Positions 1-8,538 of a stretch of 64,000 nucleotides of DNA are shown piece by piece. The stretch spans positions 868,001-932,000 of the forward strand of contig NZ_QRGB01000001.1 of assembly GCF_003449035.1 (NCBI RefSeq), given 5' to 3'. The position numbers and the translations under genes were made by a program. Numbering within the stretch: the stretch's first letter is position 1; each line of letters starts with the position of its first letter. This DNA is from Pedobacter indicus (GTDB lineage Bacteria; Bacteroidota; Bacteroidia; Sphingobacteriales; Sphingobacteriaceae). Below the pieces are notes generated by a model. That model ran no database searches. It was not told where the DNA came from and saw nothing but the letters and a program-made list of their open reading frames with translations.

Positions 1-814
1 TTTCACTCAGGCTAACGACGGTCGAATAAATACCTAAAGCATCATTCCCTAGATAGCTGCTGATCATTACTTGGTCGATTTTCATATAAAGGGACACCAA
101 GATTGCTGAGAAAGCTAAGGGCCATGCTTTTTTGAATAGATCGACCGCAATAACGCGGTTGAACTTCCATCGGAAAATAGATTCAGAGCTTCTTGAATAC
201 ATAAGAATGTAGCCGGCGGCCAGAAATGCCGCATCAGCCAGAAGTGCACATACGAAGTAGATTAAGGGTGCCTGTTTGATGATTAATCCAATCTTCAATA
301 GAGCTGATATTAGATTTCCGGCAATCTGCACGATCATGATCTTTTTCCCCTGCACTTGCGATTGGAAGTAACTGTCGATAATGTTAATGGACTGGATGAC
401 GCAAACGAAAGAAACGATGAGGATGAACTCAAAAGGGATTCCGAGGTTGGGGCTTGAAAAATTAACTACGAGAAAATAGGAGAGATAGATTAGAGGCAAC
501 ATCAGGAGCCCGGCCAGCAGGCGCATGCCGAATGCTGTTCCTAACAACGTGTTTTTTGCCTGCGGCCGGTGTAATAACTCGCGTGTCACGTAACTATCTA
601 AACCGAGTGCGGAAGCTGCCATAAAGAAGGTAATGATAGCCATGGGGAAATTCAACATACCATTTTGCTCGCTCCCCAGATAGTTGGCTACCGCTATGCC
701 CGTAAACATTTTAATGAGTAAGCTACCGATACGGGCTAACATTAACCAGCTTGTGTTTTTAAAATATTTCTCAAAAGCCTGAGGGTCAAAGCCTGGTAGC
801 GTGGGTAGCTTCAT
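1..814 (-). CDS. Polysaccharide/lipid flippase (MOP superfamily), partial
   Basis: The minus strand is open from an ATG at 814 to the window edge, giving the first 271 residues; the C-terminus lies outside. I translated it by hand. The product is strongly hydrophobic, with segments such as GIAVANYLGSEQNGMLNFPM near residues 38-57 and later VSLYMKIDQVMISSYLGNDA. These match the N-terminal and middle parts of Wzx/RfbX-type polysaccharide exporters, which flip lipid-linked saccharides across the inner membrane. It diverges from rplM. A TAGGTTTG box at 819-826 (minus) sits only 4 nt before the ATG. The substrate cannot be inferred, and no glycosyltransferases are visible in the window. Confidence 0.85.
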   Translation of the reverse strand, partial: MKLPTLPGFDPQAFEKYFKNTSWLMLARIGSLLIKMFTGIAVANYLGSEQNGMLNFPMAIITFFMAASALGLDSYVTRELLHRPQAKNTLLGTAFGMRLLAGLLMLPLIYLSYFLVVNFSSPNLGIPFEFILIVSFVCVIQSINIIDSYFQSQVQGKKIMIVQIAGNLISALLKIGLIIKQAPLIYFVCALLADAAFLAAGYILMYSRSSESIFRWKFNRVIAVDLFKKAWPLAFSAILVSLYMKIDQVMISSYLGNDALGIYSTVVSLSE

Positions 815-818
815 GAAA

Positions 819-826
819 CAAACCTA
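819..826 (-). promoter_or_regulatory. -7 box of the flippase gene (near-leaderless)
   Basis: TAGGTTTG on the minus strand matches the Bacteroidota -7 consensus TAnnTTTG. Its last base is 4 nt before the ATG at 814, so transcription should begin at or within about 2 nt of the start codon. No good -33 TTTG is seen. Confidence 0.5.
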
Positions 827-870
827 ATAAAAAATAGTAAATGTATTCGTAAAATATATTTTAAAGTGTT

Positions 871-900
871 TTTGGTTTACGAAAGTATTCGCTACCTTTG
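871..900 (+). promoter_or_regulatory. Promoter of the rplM ribosomal operon
   Basis: TTTG at 871-874 and TACCTTTG at 893-900, separated by 18 bp, form a full Bacteroidota housekeeping promoter (TTTG/TAnnTTTG). The start codon at 955 leaves a leader of about 50 nt. This is the best-matched promoter in the window. Confidence 0.8.
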
Positions 901-954
901 CAGTCCTTAATTTTAAGGAGCATTATATATTATTCATATTTAAAAGAAAAGTAA

Positions 955-1398
955 GTGAATACGTTAAGTTACAAAACTGTCTCAGCCAACAAGCAGACCA
1001 TTAACAAAGAATGGATTGTCGTTGATGCCGAAGGTGAGATTTTGGGGCGCTTGTCTTCTGAAATTGCAAAGATTATCAGAGGAAAACACAAGCCGACGTT
1101 CACCCCAAACGTAGACTGCGGAGATAACGTGATTGTTATTAATGCAGACAAAGTTAAATTGACCGGTGATAAACTGGAGGACAAAGTTTATACGTCTTAT
1201 ACTGGATATCCAGGTGGTCAGCGTTTTATTTCTCCTAAGGAATTGTTGGCGAAACACCCGACACGCGTTGTAGAAAAAGCAATTCGTGGGATGTTGCCTA
1301 AAAACAGATTAGGTCGCGCTTTATTTAAGAACCTTTATGTGTATGCTGGTAATGAGCATCCGCATGCGGCTCAAAATCCTAAAACAGTTAAATTCTAA
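955..1398 (+). CDS. rplM: 50S ribosomal protein L13
   Basis: The 147-residue protein is recognisable as bacterial L13: [20 protein letters not shown] near the N-terminus, a central [20 protein letters not shown] segment, and [20 protein letters not shown] toward the end. L13 is an early-assembling protein of the large subunit. The start is GTG at 955; no in-frame ATG precedes the conserved N-terminus. It heads the operon rplM-rpsI-rpsB-tsf and overlaps the rpsI Shine-Dalgarno sequence at its stop codon. The rplM-rpsI pairing is conserved across bacteria. Confidence 0.97.
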   Translation: MNTLSYKTVSANKQTINKEWIVVDAEGEILGRLSSEIAKIIRGKHKPTFTPNVDCGDNVIVINADKVKLTGDKLEDKVYTSYTGYPGGQRFISPKELLAKHPTRVVEKAIRGMLPKNRLGRALFKNLYVYAGNEHPHAAQNPKTVKF

Positions 1399-1403
1399 GG
1401 AGG
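1397..1403 (+). promoter_or_regulatory. Strong Shine-Dalgarno of rpsI
   Basis: AAGGAGG lies 6 nt before the rpsI ATG at 1410 and overlaps the rplM stop codon. Such a full anti-SD match is notable because most starts in this window have none. Confidence 0.8.
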
Positions 1404-1409
1404 AAAGAA

Positions 1410-1796
1410 ATGTCAGTTACAAACACTTCAGGAAGAAGAAAAACAGCTGTAGCGCGTATCTATTTGAGCGCGGGCAGCGGAACAATTACCGTGAACGGTA
1501 AAGATTATAAAGAGTATTTTCCAACATTGCCATTGCAGTACATCGTAACTCAGAGTATTGAAGTTGCTGGTGTAGCTGGGAATCATGATGTTAAAGTTAA
1601 CGTTGCAGGTGGTGGAATTAAAGGTCAGGCGGAAGCAGTTCGATTAGCGATTGCGAAAGCATTGATCGAATTAGACCCAGAAATTAAAGCATCTTTACGT
1701 GCGAAAGGCTTGGTGACCCGTGACGACCGTATGGTTGAGCGCAAGAAACCAGGACGTGCAAAAGCTCGTAAGAAATTTCAATTTAGTAAACGTTAA
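1410..1796 (+). CDS. rpsI: 30S ribosomal protein S9
   Basis: The 128-residue protein has the S9 hallmarks: TSGRRKTAVARIYLSAGSG at the N-terminus, the GGGIKGQAEAVRLAIAKAL helix region, and the basic C-terminal tail KKPGRAKARKKFQFSKR whose last Lys-Arg reaches the P-site tRNA in the ribosome. The length is normal. It is the second gene of the ribosomal operon, 11 nt after rplM and 18 nt before rpsB, with a strong Shine-Dalgarno. Confidence 0.97.
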   Translation: MSVTNTSGRRKTAVARIYLSAGSGTITVNGKDYKEYFPTLPLQYIVTQSIEVAGVAGNHDVKVNVAGGGIKGQAEAVRLAIAKALIELDPEIKASLRAKGLVTRDDRMVERKKPGRAKARKKFQFSKR

Positions 1797-1799
1797 TTT

Positions 1800-1806
1800 A
1801 AGGAGG
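1800..1806 (+). promoter_or_regulatory. Strong Shine-Dalgarno of rpsB
   Basis: AAGGAGG lies 8 nt before the rpsB ATG at 1815. Together with rpsI this makes two consecutive ribosomal genes with perfect Shine-Dalgarno sequences. Confidence 0.8.
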
Positions 1807-1814
1807 ACCAAACA

Positions 1815-2687
1815 ATGGCAAGAACAACATATCAGGAATTACTGGATGCAGGTGTACATTTTGGACACCTTACCCGTAAATGGGATCCGAAAATGGCTAA
1901 GTACATTTTCATGGAGCGTAACGGCATCCACATCATCGATTTAAATAAAACTTTAGTAAAACTAGAAGAAGCTGCTTCTGCTATTAAGCAGATCGTAAAA
2001 TCTGGCCGTAAAGTTTTATTTGTTGCTACAAAAAAACAAGCAAAAGATATTATAGCAGAGCAGGCAAAAGCTGCAAATATGCCTTACGTTACAGAACGTT
2101 GGTTAGGTGGTATGCTTACCAACTTTGCTACGGTGCGTAAGTCTATTAAGAAGATGTCGAACATCGACAAAATGACGAAAGACGGAACTTACGATGTTTT
2201 GTCTAAAAAGGAAAAGTTAATGATTCAGCGCGAGCGAATTAAGCTTGAATCTCTTCTTGGAGGTATTGCTGATTTGAATCGTTTGCCGGCAGCGTTATTC
2301 ATCGTTGATGTTAAAAAAGAGCATATTGCAGTAAGCGAAGCGATGAAGTTGAATATCCCTACATTTGGCTTAGTGGATACAAACTCTGATCCTTCAAATA
2401 TTGACTTTCCAATTCCTGCGAATGACGATGCATCAAAGTCTATTTCTTTAATAGCTGCTATTATCGGAAAGGCTATTCAGGAAGGATTGGAAGAGCGTAA
2501 ACGCGATAAGGAGGAAGAGGCTGAAAAGGAAGCAGCAGCAGCAAAAGCACAAATCGATAACGCAAAAGAAGAGTCTGATAAAGACGATAAAGATAAAAAA
2601 GAGACTTCGGCTAAACGTCCGCGTAAATCTGCAAGTCAAGATAAATCTGAAACTGTTGAATCATCGGTAGAAGATAAAAAAGATTAA
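1815..2687 (+). CDS. rpsB: 30S ribosomal protein S2
   Basis: The protein starts [20 protein letters not shown], followed by [11 protein letters not shown] and [11 protein letters not shown], all diagnostic of S2. The S2 core covers about residues 1-223. Residues from about 224 to 290 form a highly charged Lys/Glu/Asp/Ala tail (for example [17 protein letters not shown]), longer than in E. coli S2 (about 240 residues); such tails are, to my knowledge, common in Bacteroidota. It is the third gene of the operon. A stable hairpin separates it from tsf, which may set the S2:EF-Ts expression ratio. Confidence 0.97.
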   Translation: MARTTYQELLDAGVHFGHLTRKWDPKMAKYIFMERNGIHIIDLNKTLVKLEEAASAIKQIVKSGRKVLFVATKKQAKDIIAEQAKAANMPYVTERWLGGMLTNFATVRKSIKKMSNIDKMTKDGTYDVLSKKEKLMIQRERIKLESLLGGIADLNRLPAALFIVDVKKEHIAVSEAMKLNIPTFGLVDTNSDPSNIDFPIPANDDASKSISLIAAIIGKAIQEGLEERKRDKEEEAEKEAAAAKAQIDNAKEESDKDDKDKKETSAKRPRKSASQDKSETVESSVEDKKD

Positions 2688-2696
2688 TTTTTATAT

Positions 2697-2753
2697 TGTG
2701 GGTTGTTGATTAAGTGTATGCGTTTTAAATAAGCACGTAATCGACGACCCATA
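2697..2753 (+). other. Intercistronic hairpin between rpsB and tsf
   Basis: Two 20-nt arms, 2697-2716 and 2734-2753, pair with a single A/G mismatch and three G-U wobbles around a 17-nt loop. No run of T follows directly, so it is not a textbook intrinsic terminator. It may be a partial attenuator, an RNase processing site or a binding site. Confidence 0.6.
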
Positions 2754-2785
2754 ATTATTTTATAATATAAATAAAAGTAAAAGAA

Positions 2786-3625
2786 ATGTCTACAGTACAA
2801 ATTTCTGCATCGGACGTAAATAAGCTGCGCCAACAAACTGGAGCAGGTATGATGGATTGCAAAAAGGCTTTGGTTGAATCAAATGGAGATTTCGAACAAG
2901 CTGTTGACTACCTTCGTAAGAAAGGAGCAAAAGTAGCTGCTAATCGTCAAGACCGTGAGTCGAACGAAGGAGTAGTCATTGCTAAAACTACCACTGATGG
3001 AAAAAGAGGAGTTGTGGTTGAAGTGAACTGCGAAACTGACTTTGTTGCAAAAAATGAAGATTTTATCGCATTTGCAGAAAATATCGCTGACGTTGCAATT
3101 CAGGAAAACCCAGCTAGCCTTGATGCTTTAAAAGCATTGAGTATCGGCGGACGTCCAATAAGTGAGTTGATTGTTGAGCAAACTGGAAAAATTGGTGAGC
3201 GTATCGACGTTTCAAACTATGAGGTAATAGAAGCTGAAAAAGTTGTTCCTTATATTCATGGAAACTACCGTATTGGAGTTTTAGTGGGATTGAGTCAAGA
3301 AGCTGAGGGGGCAGAAGAAGCAGGGAGAGATGTAGCAATGCAAATTGCGGCGATGAACCCATCCGCAATTGATAAAGACGGGGTCGATGAAGAGGTTATT
3401 CAACGCGAACTAGAAATTGCTAAGGAGCAGATTCGTGCTGAAGGAAAGCCAGAAGCGATGTTGGACAAAATAGCGCAAGGAAAGTTGAATAAGTTTTTCA
3501 AGGAAAACACGTTGTTGAACCAAGAGTTTGTTAAAGATCCTTCTAAAAGCGTTACTCAATTCTTAGGGAGTGTATCAAAAGATTTAACTGTTACAGCATT
3601 TAAACGTGTACAGTTAGGTGCATAA
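2786..3625 (+). CDS. tsf: Translation elongation factor Ts
   Basis: The 279-residue product begins with the UBA-like module, including LRQQTGAGMMDCKKALVESN, followed by VVEVNCETDFVAKNEDF (the TDFVAKN signature near residues 82-88) and the core domains. EF-Ts is the nucleotide exchange factor of EF-Tu. It is the last gene of the ribosomal operon, 98 nt after rpsB, and is followed at once by an intrinsic terminator. It has no clear Shine-Dalgarno, unlike rpsI and rpsB. Confidence 0.97.
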   Translation: MSTVQISASDVNKLRQQTGAGMMDCKKALVESNGDFEQAVDYLRKKGAKVAANRQDRESNEGVVIAKTTTDGKRGVVVEVNCETDFVAKNEDFIAFAENIADVAIQENPASLDALKALSIGGRPISELIVEQTGKIGERIDVSNYEVIEAEKVVPYIHGNYRIGVLVGLSQEAEGAEEAGRDVAMQIAAMNPSAIDKDGVDEEVIQRELEIAKEQIRAEGKPEAMLDKIAQGKLNKFFKENTLLNQEFVKDPSKSVTQFLGSVSKDLTVTAFKRVQLGA

Positions 3626-3650
3626 CTAACAGTTTTTACTGAGAATATGG

Positions 3651-3681
3651 ATCCCGTCTCGTTAGAGGCGGGATTTTTTTT
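3651..3681 (+). terminator. Intrinsic terminator of the rplM-tsf operon
   Basis: ATCCCGTCTC (3651-3660) pairs with GAGGCGGGAT (3665-3674) around a 4-nt loop with one G-U pair, followed by a run of T. It lies 25 nt past the tsf stop. Confidence 0.92.
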
Positions 3682-3810
3682 GCTTTGTAGTCAATATTGA
3701 AGCCAGATCCAAAAGGATTTGTTATATTTAATGCCATTTTTCATTCTGAGGTAGAAAAATAATTATTTGAAGCAGTAAAGAAGGTATGACGATAAAAGCG
3801 AAAGGACGGC

Positions 3811-6693
3811 ATGAGAGTAGATAGTAGCAAACCCTTTAAATTGGTCTACTCGTTATGTAGGCATGAATTCTTGGGATATTTGATCGAACCGCACGTTGTA
3901 CAGATAAACCAAGATGGAGGGATGTCTTTAACCTATAACCGTCTGTTTACTAATACTGCCAGTGATTATAGTAAGTACATTGATGAGATAGATTGGAAAC
4001 TCATTAAGCTATGTGAGGATATCGAACAGGGCAATATTATTAAGCGATTCTACAAAAAGAATATAAGGCCTTCCGAATATTTTAGTCGGATTTTCAATGA
4101 GGAACTTTTTGCTATTATTCGACCAAAGATCGAGGAGACATTACAGAAGATATTTGATTTGCTAACAGGAAAGCCCTTTTACTTAATGAGTAAAGAGGGG
4201 TGGCCGGTCGAAGCTAATCTTAGTTTCGCGAGCCAAAAGGCTTCAGTCTTGTTTCATTTTAGACGTTCGGAACATGAACTCAGGTATTTCCCGACTTTGA
4301 AGTATGATGGGTATCGTATTGAGTTCATGTATAAAGGAGCTGAAATTATAACGAATGACCCTGCATGCTTACTCTTGGAGAATACCCTTTATTTCTTCGA
4401 TCAAGAAGTTGAAGGACGCAAACTAGCACCTTTTTTAAATAGGCGGTATATTTCTATCCCTAAATCGACAGAGCAGAGTTATTTTAAAAAGTTTATAGCT
4501 CCTTTGATCGAACGATATCATGTTTATGCAGAGGGCTTCGAGATAAAAACACATAAGTATCAAGCAGTGCCCTTAATTGAATTCCGCTCACTTTCTGATC
4601 GGCAATACGATATTAAGCTTAAATTTAAATATGACAGCTATATTTTTTCAGAAATAGGTACTAAACCGGTGAGCGTGAGAGTTTCTTATGACACTCAATA
4701 TGACCGTTATACATTTTATCGGATAAAAAGATCGATGATGTGGGAGCGTGCTCAATTAGATTTTCTGGAAAAATTAGGACTTAAACGCTCAACGTCGAAT
4801 CGACTGGAGCTAAGAGAAGAGATTAACAATAGCGGGAACCTGCTAGATTGGTTAAATCGGCAAATAGATGTGCTAGTTGATCACGGCTTCGAGATCTCAC
4901 AGAAAAAATCCGATAAGAAATATGTATTCGGACAGATGAAAGTGAACCTTGAAGTTGAAGAAGGGATCGATTGGTTTGATATTAAAGCAACTATTCAGTT
5001 CGGAGAATTTTTAATTCCATTTGTTAAGCTCAAAAAGTATATTTTGAACAATGAACAAGAATTCGTGTTGCCTTCAGGTGAAATTGCGATTATCCCCGAG
5101 CAATGGTTTAACAAATTCAACGATCTCTTTTATTTTGCCGATGACAAGGAAGGTTTAAAGCTTCAGAAACAACATATTGGGATTATTAGTGGTCTTGATG
5201 AAGATGGAGTCGCGGGATTGAGTATGAAGAGGAAAATCGAGAAGTTGACTCATTTCGAATCTCTTGAGGATGTCGATGAGCCTAAGCTTTTTCATGGAAC
5301 CCTTCGTCCTTATCAAAAAGCCGGTTATAATTGGTTCTGGTTTTTAAAACGACATCATTTCGGTGGATGTTTAGCAGACGACATGGGCTTAGGAAAGACT
5401 GTCCAGACATTAGCGCTTTTACAGAAAGAGAAGGAAGAGTCTGTTTCAACAGGAAGGGAGCACACATCTTTAATTATAATGCCAACTTCGTTGATATACA
5501 ACTGGTTGAAAGAAGCTGAAAAATTTGCTCCTGATTTGCGAATACTAAACCACACAGGGACAACAAGAGCTAAAGCTTCTTCGGTATTTACAGAATACGA
5601 CATCGTCATCAGTACCTATGGAATAGCAAGAATAGACACCGATATTCTGGAGGATTTCTTATTTCATTACATTATACTAGACGAGAGCCAGTACATCAAG
5701 AACGTAACATCAAAGGCTTTCAAATCAATACAGCGATTAAGAGGTAACTATCGATTAATTTTAAGTGGTACACCAATTGAGAATTCAGTGGCTGATCTAT
5801 GGTCGCAAATGACATTTGTTAATCCGGGGCTTTTAGGAAGTTATACTTTTTTTATGAGAGAGTATGTCACTCCAATCGAAAAGAAGAAGGATGAAAAAGC
5901 CAGTATGCGCTTGCAAACATTGATCAAGCCTTTTGTTCTTCGTAGAACGAAAGATCAGGTAGCCAAAGAGTTGCCAGAAAAGTCTGAAAAAATATTCTAC
6001 TGCGGAATGTCTGAATCACAGGCTGATTATTATAGTCGGATCAAAGCAGAATATCGAAACATGATGCTTAGGCAATTGGATGAAGGGACATTTAAAAGGT
6101 CAGGTATTCAGGTAATCAAAGGTCTCAGTCAATTGAGACAATTGGCAAATCATCCTCAGCTGATTGATGATAAATATCAGGGTACATCGGGTAAGTTTGA
6201 GAGCGTTATACAGACATTGGAAACTGTCTTGATTCGCGGTCATAAGGTGCTTATATTTTCACAGTTTGTAAAACAAATGAAGATATATGCAAACTATTTT
6301 AAAGACAACGGTATTGCATTTTCATATCTGGATGGCGCAACCCAGAATAGACAAAATGTTATTGACGAATATCGAGAGAGTGAAGAGATAAAAGTTTTTT
6401 TAATTTCTATAAAGGCAGGAGGGGTCGGACTAAATTTGACCGAGGCCGACTATGTTTTCATTCTCGACCCCTGGTGGAACCCCGCTGTCGAGATGCAGGC
6501 CATAGATCGAACCCATCGGATTGGTCAAACTAAGAAAGTTTTCATCTACAAGTTTATCACAAAGGACACCGTAGAAGAAAAGATTTTAGCGTTACAAAGA
6601 AATAAACAACAGCTTGCAACGTCACTCATAAAAGTCGAAGAAAGCTTTGTTAAATCACTAACGGAGGCTGATATTGCCGAGTTGTTAAGCTAA
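3811..6693 (+). CDS. SNF2/SWI2-family DEAD-like ATPase (helicase-type)
   Basis: The 960-residue protein carries a complete SNF2 motor in its C-terminal half: motif I LADDMGLGKT near residues 521-530, DESQ (motif II, in place of DEAQ/DEAH) near 624-627, LSGTPIENS (motif III), LRRTKDQV, then GGVGLNLTEADYVF and AIDRTHRIGQ (motifs V-VI) near residue 900. Residues 1-480 match no motif I can name; bacterial SNF2 proteins often have a long N-terminal region here. Such ATPases move along double-stranded DNA and remodel protein-DNA complexes; the cellular role is unknown. No methylase or nuclease gene lies beside it, so a restriction or phage-defence role is not supported. Confidence 0.88.
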   Translation: MRVDSSKPFKLVYSLCRHEFLGYLIEPHVVQINQDGGMSLTYNRLFTNTASDYSKYIDEIDWKLIKLCEDIEQGNIIKRFYKKNIRPSEYFSRIFNEELFAIIRPKIEETLQKIFDLLTGKPFYLMSKEGWPVEANLSFASQKASVLFHFRRSEHELRYFPTLKYDGYRIEFMYKGAEIITNDPACLLLENTLYFFDQEVEGRKLAPFLNRRYISIPKSTEQSYFKKFIAPLIERYHVYAEGFEIKTHKYQAVPLIEFRSLSDRQYDIKLKFKYDSYIFSEIGTKPVSVRVSYDTQYDRYTFYRIKRSMMWERAQLDFLEKLGLKRSTSNRLELREEINNSGNLLDWLNRQIDVLVDHGFEISQKKSDKKYVFGQMKVNLEVEEGIDWFDIKATIQFGEFLIPFVKLKKYILNNEQEFVLPSGEIAIIPEQWFNKFNDLFYFADDKEGLKLQKQHIGIISGLDEDGVAGLSMKRKIEKLTHFESLEDVDEPKLFHGTLRPYQKAGYNWFWFLKRHHFGGCLADDMGLGKTVQTLALLQKEKEESVSTGREHTSLIIMPTSLIYNWLKEAEKFAPDLRILNHTGTTRAKASSVFTEYDIVISTYGIARIDTDILEDFLFHYIILDESQYIKNVTSKAFKSIQRLRGNYRLILSGTPIENSVADLWSQMTFVNPGLLGSYTFFMREYVTPIEKKKDEKASMRLQTLIKPFVLRRTKDQVAKELPEKSEKIFYCGMSESQADYYSRIKAEYRNMMLRQLDEGTFKRSGIQVIKGLSQLRQLANHPQLIDDKYQGTSGKFESVIQTLETVLIRGHKVLIFSQFVKQMKIYANYFKDNGIAFSYLDGATQNRQNVIDEYRESEEIKVFLISIKAGGVGLNLTEADYVFILDPWWNPAVEMQAIDRTHRIGQTKKVFIYKFITKDTVEEKILALQRNKQQLATSLIKVEESFVKSLTEADIAELLS

Positions 6694-6760
6694 TTATTCG
6701 CATAGTGAAATAAACTTTAGTTTATTTTTATTGTTTAAATCAGAAGGTAATCAATAGTTG

Positions 6761-6768
6761 TATATTTG
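6761..6768 (+). promoter_or_regulatory. -7 box of prfB (near-leaderless)
   Basis: TATATTTG matches TAnnTTTG and ends 4 nt before the prfB ATG at 6773. The predicted start of transcription is about 1 nt from the start codon. The -33 element is weak. Confidence 0.55.
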
Positions 6769-6772
6769 CGCA

Positions 6773-7859
6773 ATGACCAAAGAAAATATTCAAGACTTGA
6801 GGGATCGAACTGCTTCCCTGAGGAGGCATCTTTGACATCGATCAGAAAAAAGAAGAACTTCATAAAGATCAAAGTTTAACGCTTACACCTACCTTTTGGG
6901 ACGATCCCAAAGCAGCTGAACAGGTTATGGCTACAATTCAGAGTAAGAAGGTCTGGACAGATGCCTATGATGAGCTCAGCACACTTGTTGATGATGTTGC
7001 AGTCATGCAGGAGTTTTTTCAATCGGGAGATGCGAGCGAAGAGGAATTAAACGACACGTATGCAAAGGCGATAACGGCGCTTGAGGAGTTGGAGTTTAAA
7101 AACATGCTTAGTGCGGAGGAAGATCAACTCAGTGCAATCCTTCAGATTACGGCCGGCGCTGGCGGAACGGAAAGCTGCGACTGGGCAGAAATGCTTATGC
7201 GTATGTACCTGATGTGGGGAGCCAATAATGGTTACAAAGTTAGCGAACAGGACTATCAGGCTGGCGACGTTGCTGGAATAAAGACAGTAACACTTCAATT
7301 TGATGGTAATTTTCCGTTTGGGTATTTAAAGGGAGAAACAGGCGTACATCGTTTAGTCCGTATCTCTCCGTTTGATTCGAATGCAAAACGACATACGTCT
7401 TTTTCTTCGGTATATGTTTACCCACTAATTAATGATGCGATCGAGATTGATGTTAAAGACTCCGAAATCGAATGGGATACTTTTCGTTCAGGAGGTGCCG
7501 GAGGTCAGAATGTGAACAAAGTGGAGACTGCCGTGCGCTTGCACCATAAGCCTTCGGGAATCATTATTAAGAATCAAGAATCTCGTTCGCAGTTGCAGAA
7601 TAAAGAAAATGCTATGCGCCTACTTAAATCTCAGTTATATGAAATAGAAATGAGAAAAAAAATGGAAGCGACAGCAGCAATCGAAGGGAGCAAGAAAAAA
7701 ATTGAATGGGGTTCCCAAATTCGGAATTATGTTCTGCACCCATATAAGTTAGTTAAAGATTTACGGACTAATCATGAAACATCCAATACACAGGCGGTAC
7801 TGGATGGCGAGATTGATGACTTTTTGAAGGCCTATTTAATGGAGTTTGGGAGTGACTAA
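6773..7859 (+). CDS. prfB: Peptide chain release factor 2, with programmed +1 frameshift
   Basis: The gene starts at ATG 6773, not at the in-frame ATG 6927. Frame 1 reads 20 codons to CTT and then TGA (6833-6835). Skipping T6833 continues with GAC into the long frame to 7859, giving about 361 residues (E. coli RF2 is 365). The slippery site CTT TGA C is preceded by AGGAGG (6821-6826) at the same 3-nt distance as in E. coli. RF2 hallmarks are RISPFDSN (SPF anticodon-like tripeptide) and [14 protein letters not shown] (catalytic GGQ). RF2 ends translation at UGA and UAA, so low RF2 promotes frameshifting: classical autoregulation. It converges on dcd with a 2-nt gap. Confidence 0.96.
6821..6836 (+). 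promoter_or_regulatory. Programmed +1 frameshift site of prfB
   Basis: AGGAGG, a 3-nt spacer (CAT), the slippery codon CTT and the in-frame stop TGA followed by C reproduce the classical RF2 recoding signal. Both the internal Shine-Dalgarno and the poor UGA-C termination context are present. Confidence 0.95.
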
Positions 7860-7861
7860 TT

Positions 7862-8398
7862 CTAAAAGTCATTTTTCCACATCATGCTTTCAACAGGTCT
7901 TGTCGTTTTTCTATTGTATTTTGCGTTCCCTTTTGAATTATATAGTGTCTGAACATCGCCTTCGACAGCAAAATAAATTAATTGTCCGATAGGCATACCT
8001 GCATACACTCTGACAGGCTGTGTCACCGATATTTCAAGTGTCCAGGTATTGCAAAACCCAACATCTCCTTTTCCAGCGGTTGCATGAATGTCGATTCCCA
8101 GGCGACCCGTGCTCGACTTCCCTTCAAGAAAGGGAACGTGGCGATAGGTCTCCGTATATTCGACTGTTACACCCAAGTACAAGGTATTCGGTTCTAAAAT
8201 CAGCCCTTCCTTAGGTATCTCGAAGTGAACCACCTCATTATGTTCTTTTGCATCCAATACGCGGCTCTTATAGGTTGCAAGATATCTACCCAAATGAACA
8301 TCATATGAGTTAGTTCCTAAACAACGCCGATCGAAGGGCTCGATAACGATATGCCCATTTTCGATTTCTTCCAAAATTCTTTTATCAGATAAAATCAT
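7862..8398 (-). CDS. dcd: dCTP deaminase
   Basis: The 178-residue protein starts MILSDKRILEEIENGHIVIEP. The trimeric dUTPase-like fold signature is FLEGKSSTGRLGIDIHATAG with downstream GDVGFCNTWTLEI; the Ser/Arg of KSSTGR and the Glu of TLEI match the catalytic S111, R115 and E138 of E. coli Dcd. The enzyme deaminates dCTP to dUTP on the way to dTTP. Whether it is mono- or bifunctional (also releasing pyrophosphate) cannot be told here. It is monocistronic and convergent with prfB. Confidence 0.92.
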   Translation of the reverse strand: MILSDKRILEEIENGHIVIEPFDRRCLGTNSYDVHLGRYLATYKSRVLDAKEHNEVVHFEIPKEGLILEPNTLYLGVTVEYTETYRHVPFLEGKSSTGRLGIDIHATAGKGDVGFCNTWTLEISVTQPVRVYAGMPIGQLIYFAVEGDVQTLYNSKGNAKYNRKTTRPVESMMWKNDF

Positions 8399-8538
8399 GC
8401 AGTAAAAATAGAAATAATCGTTGTCTAATTGCCTACATATTAAAAATAAAGACGTTTAAAGTAATGTTGAGTCTCGATTTCGGAGATTAGTTCGTAATTT
8501 GTGATGTGAAATAAACTAAGACGAATAATTATAATTAG

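Noticed and set aside
3811-6693. SNF2 protein as part of a phage-defence system (for example DISARM-like)
   Set aside because: No methylase, PLD nuclease or DUF1998 gene nearby; neighbours are core translation genes.
6927-7859. A 310-residue RF2 starting at ATG 6927
   Set aside because: The 5' part with the recoding site is intact and in the correct register, so the true start is 6773 with a +1 frameshift.
7852-7872. TGACT/AGTCA hairpin between prfB and dcd
   Set aside because: Only about 5 bp of stem with a 9-nt loop; too weak to call a terminator.
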